This document shows positions 61,803 to 64,000 of a stretch of 64,000 nucleotides of DNA, piece by piece. This stretch comes from SCUB01 sp041918675 (lineage in GTDB: Bacteria; Pseudomonadota; Alphaproteobacteria; Rhizobiales; Xanthobacteraceae), in assembly GCA_041918675.1 (NCBI GenBank), contig JAYRVF010000010.1, positions 1 to 64,000 on the forward strand, read 5' to 3'. How positions within the stretch are numbered: position 1 is the first letter of the stretch; each line of letters begins with the position of its first letter. Below the pieces are notes generated by a model, which made no database searches, was not told the DNA's origin, and saw only the letters and a list, made by a program, of their open reading frames with translations. Both the position numbers and the translations under genes were made by a program.

Positions 61803-62651
61803 ATGGCGGAGGAGATGCCGGAAGATCGGCTGTTCGATCAAGCGCTGCTGCTGCGACGGCGCGAGCGCGCCCGGCGAGCGGGCGCGGAGACGTTCCTCAT
61901 CGACCAGGTCGCGACCGATCTCGGCGAGCGCCTGGCCGCGGTCCGGCGGGAATTTTCGGTCGCCGCCGATGTCGGCACGCCGGTTCCGCTGTCGCGCGCC
62001 GCGCTGGCGCCGCAAGTCGGGGAAATCGCCGCCGTCGACTTTCTCGGCCGCCCGCATGAAGGGCTAGATCTTGACGCGTGCTCGCGCGATCTCGTCGTCT
62101 CGGCGCTGGCGCTGCAATTCGCCAACGACCTGCCCGGCGTGCTGGCGCAGATCCGCCGCGCGCTCAGGCCCGACGGCCTGTTCCTTGCCGCGCTTGCCGG
62201 AGGCGATACGCTCACCGAACTCCGGCAGGCCTTCGCCGAGGCCGAGATCGAGGAAGAGGGCGGGCTTTCGCCGCGCGTGGCGCCGTTCGCGGGCGTGCGC
62301 GATCTCGGCGCGCTGTTGCAGCGGGCGGGCTTCGCGCTGCCCGTGGTCGACGCCGACCGGCTTTGCGTGCGCTACGGCGACGTATTCGCCTTGATGGGCG
62401 ATCTTCGCCGCATGGGCGCGACCAACGCGCTCCTCGCGCGCCGCCGCGCGCCGCTGCGCCGCGCTACCCTGATGCGCATGGCGGAAATCTACGCGCGCCG
62501 TTTCGCCGATGCCGACGGCCGCGTTCGCGCGACCTTCGAGATCGTCTGGCTATCGGGCTGGGCGCCGCATGAAAGCCAGCCGAAGCCGCTCGCGCCGGGC
62601 TCGGCCGAGGTTTCGCTCGCCGATGTGCTCGGCGGCCGCAAGCCGGCCTGA
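61803..62651 (+). CDS. SAM-dependent methyltransferase, NDUFAF5/BioC-like
   Basis: 282 aa from the ATG at 61803. FDQALLLRRRERARRAGAETFLIDQVATDL is the hallmark start of the alphaproteobacterial relatives of the human complex I assembly factor NDUFAF5. The core has SALALQFANDLPGVLAQIRRALRPDGLFLAALAGGDTL and ends EIVWLSGWAPHESQPKPLAPGSA. NDUFAF5 hydroxylates an Arg in complex I; whether the bacterial protein does so is unknown. Usually found beside comF, as here. Confidence 0.88.
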   Translation: MAEEMPEDRLFDQALLLRRRERARRAGAETFLIDQVATDLGERLAAVRREFSVAADVGTPVPLSRAALAPQVGEIAAVDFLGRPHEGLDLDACSRDLVVSALALQFANDLPGVLAQIRRALRPDGLFLAALAGGDTLTELRQAFAEAEIEEEGGLSPRVAPFAGVRDLGALLQRAGFALPVVDADRLCVRYGDVFALMGDLRRMGATNALLARRRAPLRRATLMRMAEIYARRFADADGRVRATFEIVWLSGWAPHESQPKPLAPGSAEVSLADVLGGRKPA

Positions 62652-62656
62652 CGCGT

Positions 62657-63061
62657 TCAGGGCGACAGCAGGTCGATCAGATGCGAGATCAGCGGCACGT
62701 CGGCCGGCGGCATCGGATAGTCGCGCAGCTTGTTGGCGCGCACCCAGGCGAGCGCCTGGCCCTCGCGCGCGGTGACGTCGCCTTCCCAGCGCCGGCAGAC
62801 GTAAAGCGGCATCAGCAGATGGAAGTCTTCATAGGCGTGGCTGGCGAAGGTCAAGGGTGCGAGGCAGGGGTGCTTGACGTGGATGCCGAGTTCCTCGTGC
62901 AGTTCGCGGATCAGCGAATCCTCGAGGCGTTCGCCGGGCTCGACCTTGCCGCCGGGAAACTCCCACAGCCCACCCAGCGCCTTGTCGGCGGGGCGTTGGG
63001 CGATCAGCACGCGGTTGTCGATGTCGACGAGCGCGCAGGCGGCAACCAGCAGCGTCTTCAT
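62657..63061 (-). CDS. mutT: Nudix hydrolase MutT (8-oxo-dGTP diphosphatase)
   Basis: 134 aa from the ATG at 63061. Complete Nudix box from GGKVEPGE through RELHEELGI (Gx5Ex7REUxEExGU). Starts LLVAACALVDIDNRVLIAQRP; WEFPGGK precedes the box. It removes oxidised guanine nucleotides. It stands 16 bp after argJ in the same direction, the usual order in this group. Confidence 0.93.
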   Translation of the reverse strand: MKTLLVAACALVDIDNRVLIAQRPADKALGGLWEFPGGKVEPGERLEDSLIRELHEELGIHVKHPCLAPLTFASHAYEDFHLLMPLYVCRRWEGDVTAREGQALAWVRANKLRDYPMPPADVPLISHLIDLLSP

Positions 63062-63077
63062 CGCGCGCCCGCCCGTC

Positions 63078-64000
63078 TCACGACCGGTAGTCGCCGTTGA
63101 TCGCGACATATTCCTTGGTCAGATCGCAGGTCAGCACGCGGTCGCGGCCCTTGCCGAGCCCGAGCCCGACCTTGATCGCGATCACCGGCCGCTTCATCGT
63201 CTCGGAGACCGCCGCCTCGTCATAGGCCGGGTCGCGCGCGCCCTTGGCGGCGACGCGGATGCCGTTGAAATGGATCGCGAGACGGTCGCGGTCGGCGGGC
63301 TCGCCGGCCTTGCCGACGGCCATCACCACGCGGCCCCAATTGGCGTCCTCGCCGGCGATCGCGGTCTTCACCAGCGGCGAGTTGGCGATCGACAAGGCGA
63401 TCCGCCGGGCGGATGCCTTCGACACCGCGCCCTCGACGACGATTTCCACGAGCTTGCGCGCGCCCTCGCCGTCGCGCGCGACCTGTTCGGCGAGGTCGGC
63501 GAGCACGCGGGTCAGCGCCTTGGCGAACGCCTTGAGGCGCGGATCGGAGGCGCGCGAAATCCGCGGCGCTCCGCGCGCGGCCGCCGCGCCGGTGGCGAAG
63601 GCCATCAGCGTGTCGGAGGTCGAGGTGTCCCCGTCGATGGTGACGGCGTTGAAGGTGTCGGTCACGCCCGATTTGAGCAGCGCCTGCAACGCCGGCGCGG
63701 CGATAGGGGCGTCGGTGAAGACGAACGACAGCATTGTGGCCATGTCTGGGGCGATCATGCCGGCGCCCTTGGCGATGCCGTTGATCGTGACGGTGGCCTT
63801 GCCGAGCCGCGCCGTCGCGGTGGCGAGCTTGGGGAAGGTGTCGGTCGTCATGATGGCGCTGGCGGCCTCGTCCCAGCGCGCGGGCGAGGCCTCGGCGGCG
63901 AGGCGCGCCATCACGCCGTGGAACTTGGTCGCGTCGAGCGGCTCGCCGATGACGCCGGTGGAGGCGAGGAACACCTCGCCCGTCTTGCACGCGAGCGTCG
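63078..64000 (-). CDS. argJ: Bifunctional glutamate N-acetyltransferase/amino-acid acetyltransferase ArgJ, 3' part
   Basis: The frame is open to the window edge, so the N-terminal part of about 100 residues is missing. The nucleophile Thr stands in KGAGMIAPDMATMLSF, where the precursor cleaves itself into two chains. Other family marks are FNAVTIDGDTSTSDT, IAGEDANWGRVVMA and the C-terminal TCDLTKEYVAINGDYRS. It recycles the acetyl group from N-acetylornithine to glutamate in arginine synthesis. Last in order before mutT. Confidence 0.97.
   Translation of the reverse strand, partial: TLACKTGEVFLASTGVIGEPLDATKFHGVMARLAAEASPARWDEAASAIMTTDTFPKLATATARLGKATVTINGIAKGAGMIAPDMATMLSFVFTDAPIAAPALQALLKSGVTDTFNAVTIDGDTSTSDTLMAFATGAAAARGAPRISRASDPRLKAFAKALTRVLADLAEQVARDGEGARKLVEIVVEGAVSKASARRIALSIANSPLVKTAIAGEDANWGRVVMAVGKAGEPADRDRLAIHFNGIRVAAKGARDPAYDEAAVSETMKRPVIAIKVGLGLGKGRDRVLTCDLTKEYVAINGDYRS

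Overview
The window is GC-rich chromosomal DNA from an alphaproteobacterium of the order Hyphomicrobiales (Rhizobiales). The Beijerinckiaceae/Methylocystaceae group is my best guess from gene order, but no rRNA or single-family marker is present to prove it. Supporting evidence includes the block lysC-ptsP-prfA-prmC-DUF4167 gene, mutS-glnD, the pair phaR / phaA-phaB, an ActS/ActR (RegB/RegA) redox two-component system, mmcB, and a REP-like palindrome of a kind I associate with this order.

Layout. (1) 1-1.5 kb: the tail of a polysaccharide export protein and two small genes. (2) 1.74-17.8 kb: a genomic island of about 16 kb. It lies between a 3' fragment of tRNA-Arg(CCG) on the left and the intact tRNA-Arg(CCG) on the right. 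It carries a tyrosine integrase, an AlpA-like excisionase/regulator, a 72-aa gene with its own promoter and terminator, an integrase-like protein lacking catalytic residues, and an XRE regulator divergent from a small membrane protein. The rest is defence: a type I restriction-modification operon (hsdM, hsdS, a 281-aa unknown, hsdR) read leftward, and a three-gene CBASS operon (CD-NTase, E2-like protein, patatin phospholipase) read rightward. A WYL-domain regulator of the CapW/BrxR type sits between them. (3) 17.9-26 kb: metallo-hydrolase, vWA protein, mmcB, actSR, an ABC exporter and the PHA depolymerase phaZ. (4) 26-43 kb: housekeeping genes (metallopeptidase, PBP1A, glnD, mutS, a patatin, a Zur-like regulator, ispG, ispA, mtgA, rpmF). 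(5) 43-48 kb: a GGDEF/EAL protein and the PHB locus phaR / phaA-phaB. (6) 48-64 kb: gloB, methyltransferases, prmC-prfA-ptsP-lysC, ubiG, a run of conserved small genes, mutT and the 3' part of argJ.

How it fits together. The most interesting part is the island's regulatory hub at 14579-14627. One 49-bp imperfect palindrome overlaps two divergent sigma70-like promoters. One promoter serves the WYL regulator and, by its continuous layout, the whole restriction-modification operon. The other serves the CBASS operon. This suggests that one repressor keeps both defence systems under common control. A second theme is PHB metabolism. The PHA depolymerase and an unlinked patatin gene share a 12-bp palindromic motif (TGCATTGCAATA) in their upstream regions. 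The motif resembles the known PhaR operator, and phaR itself is in the window.
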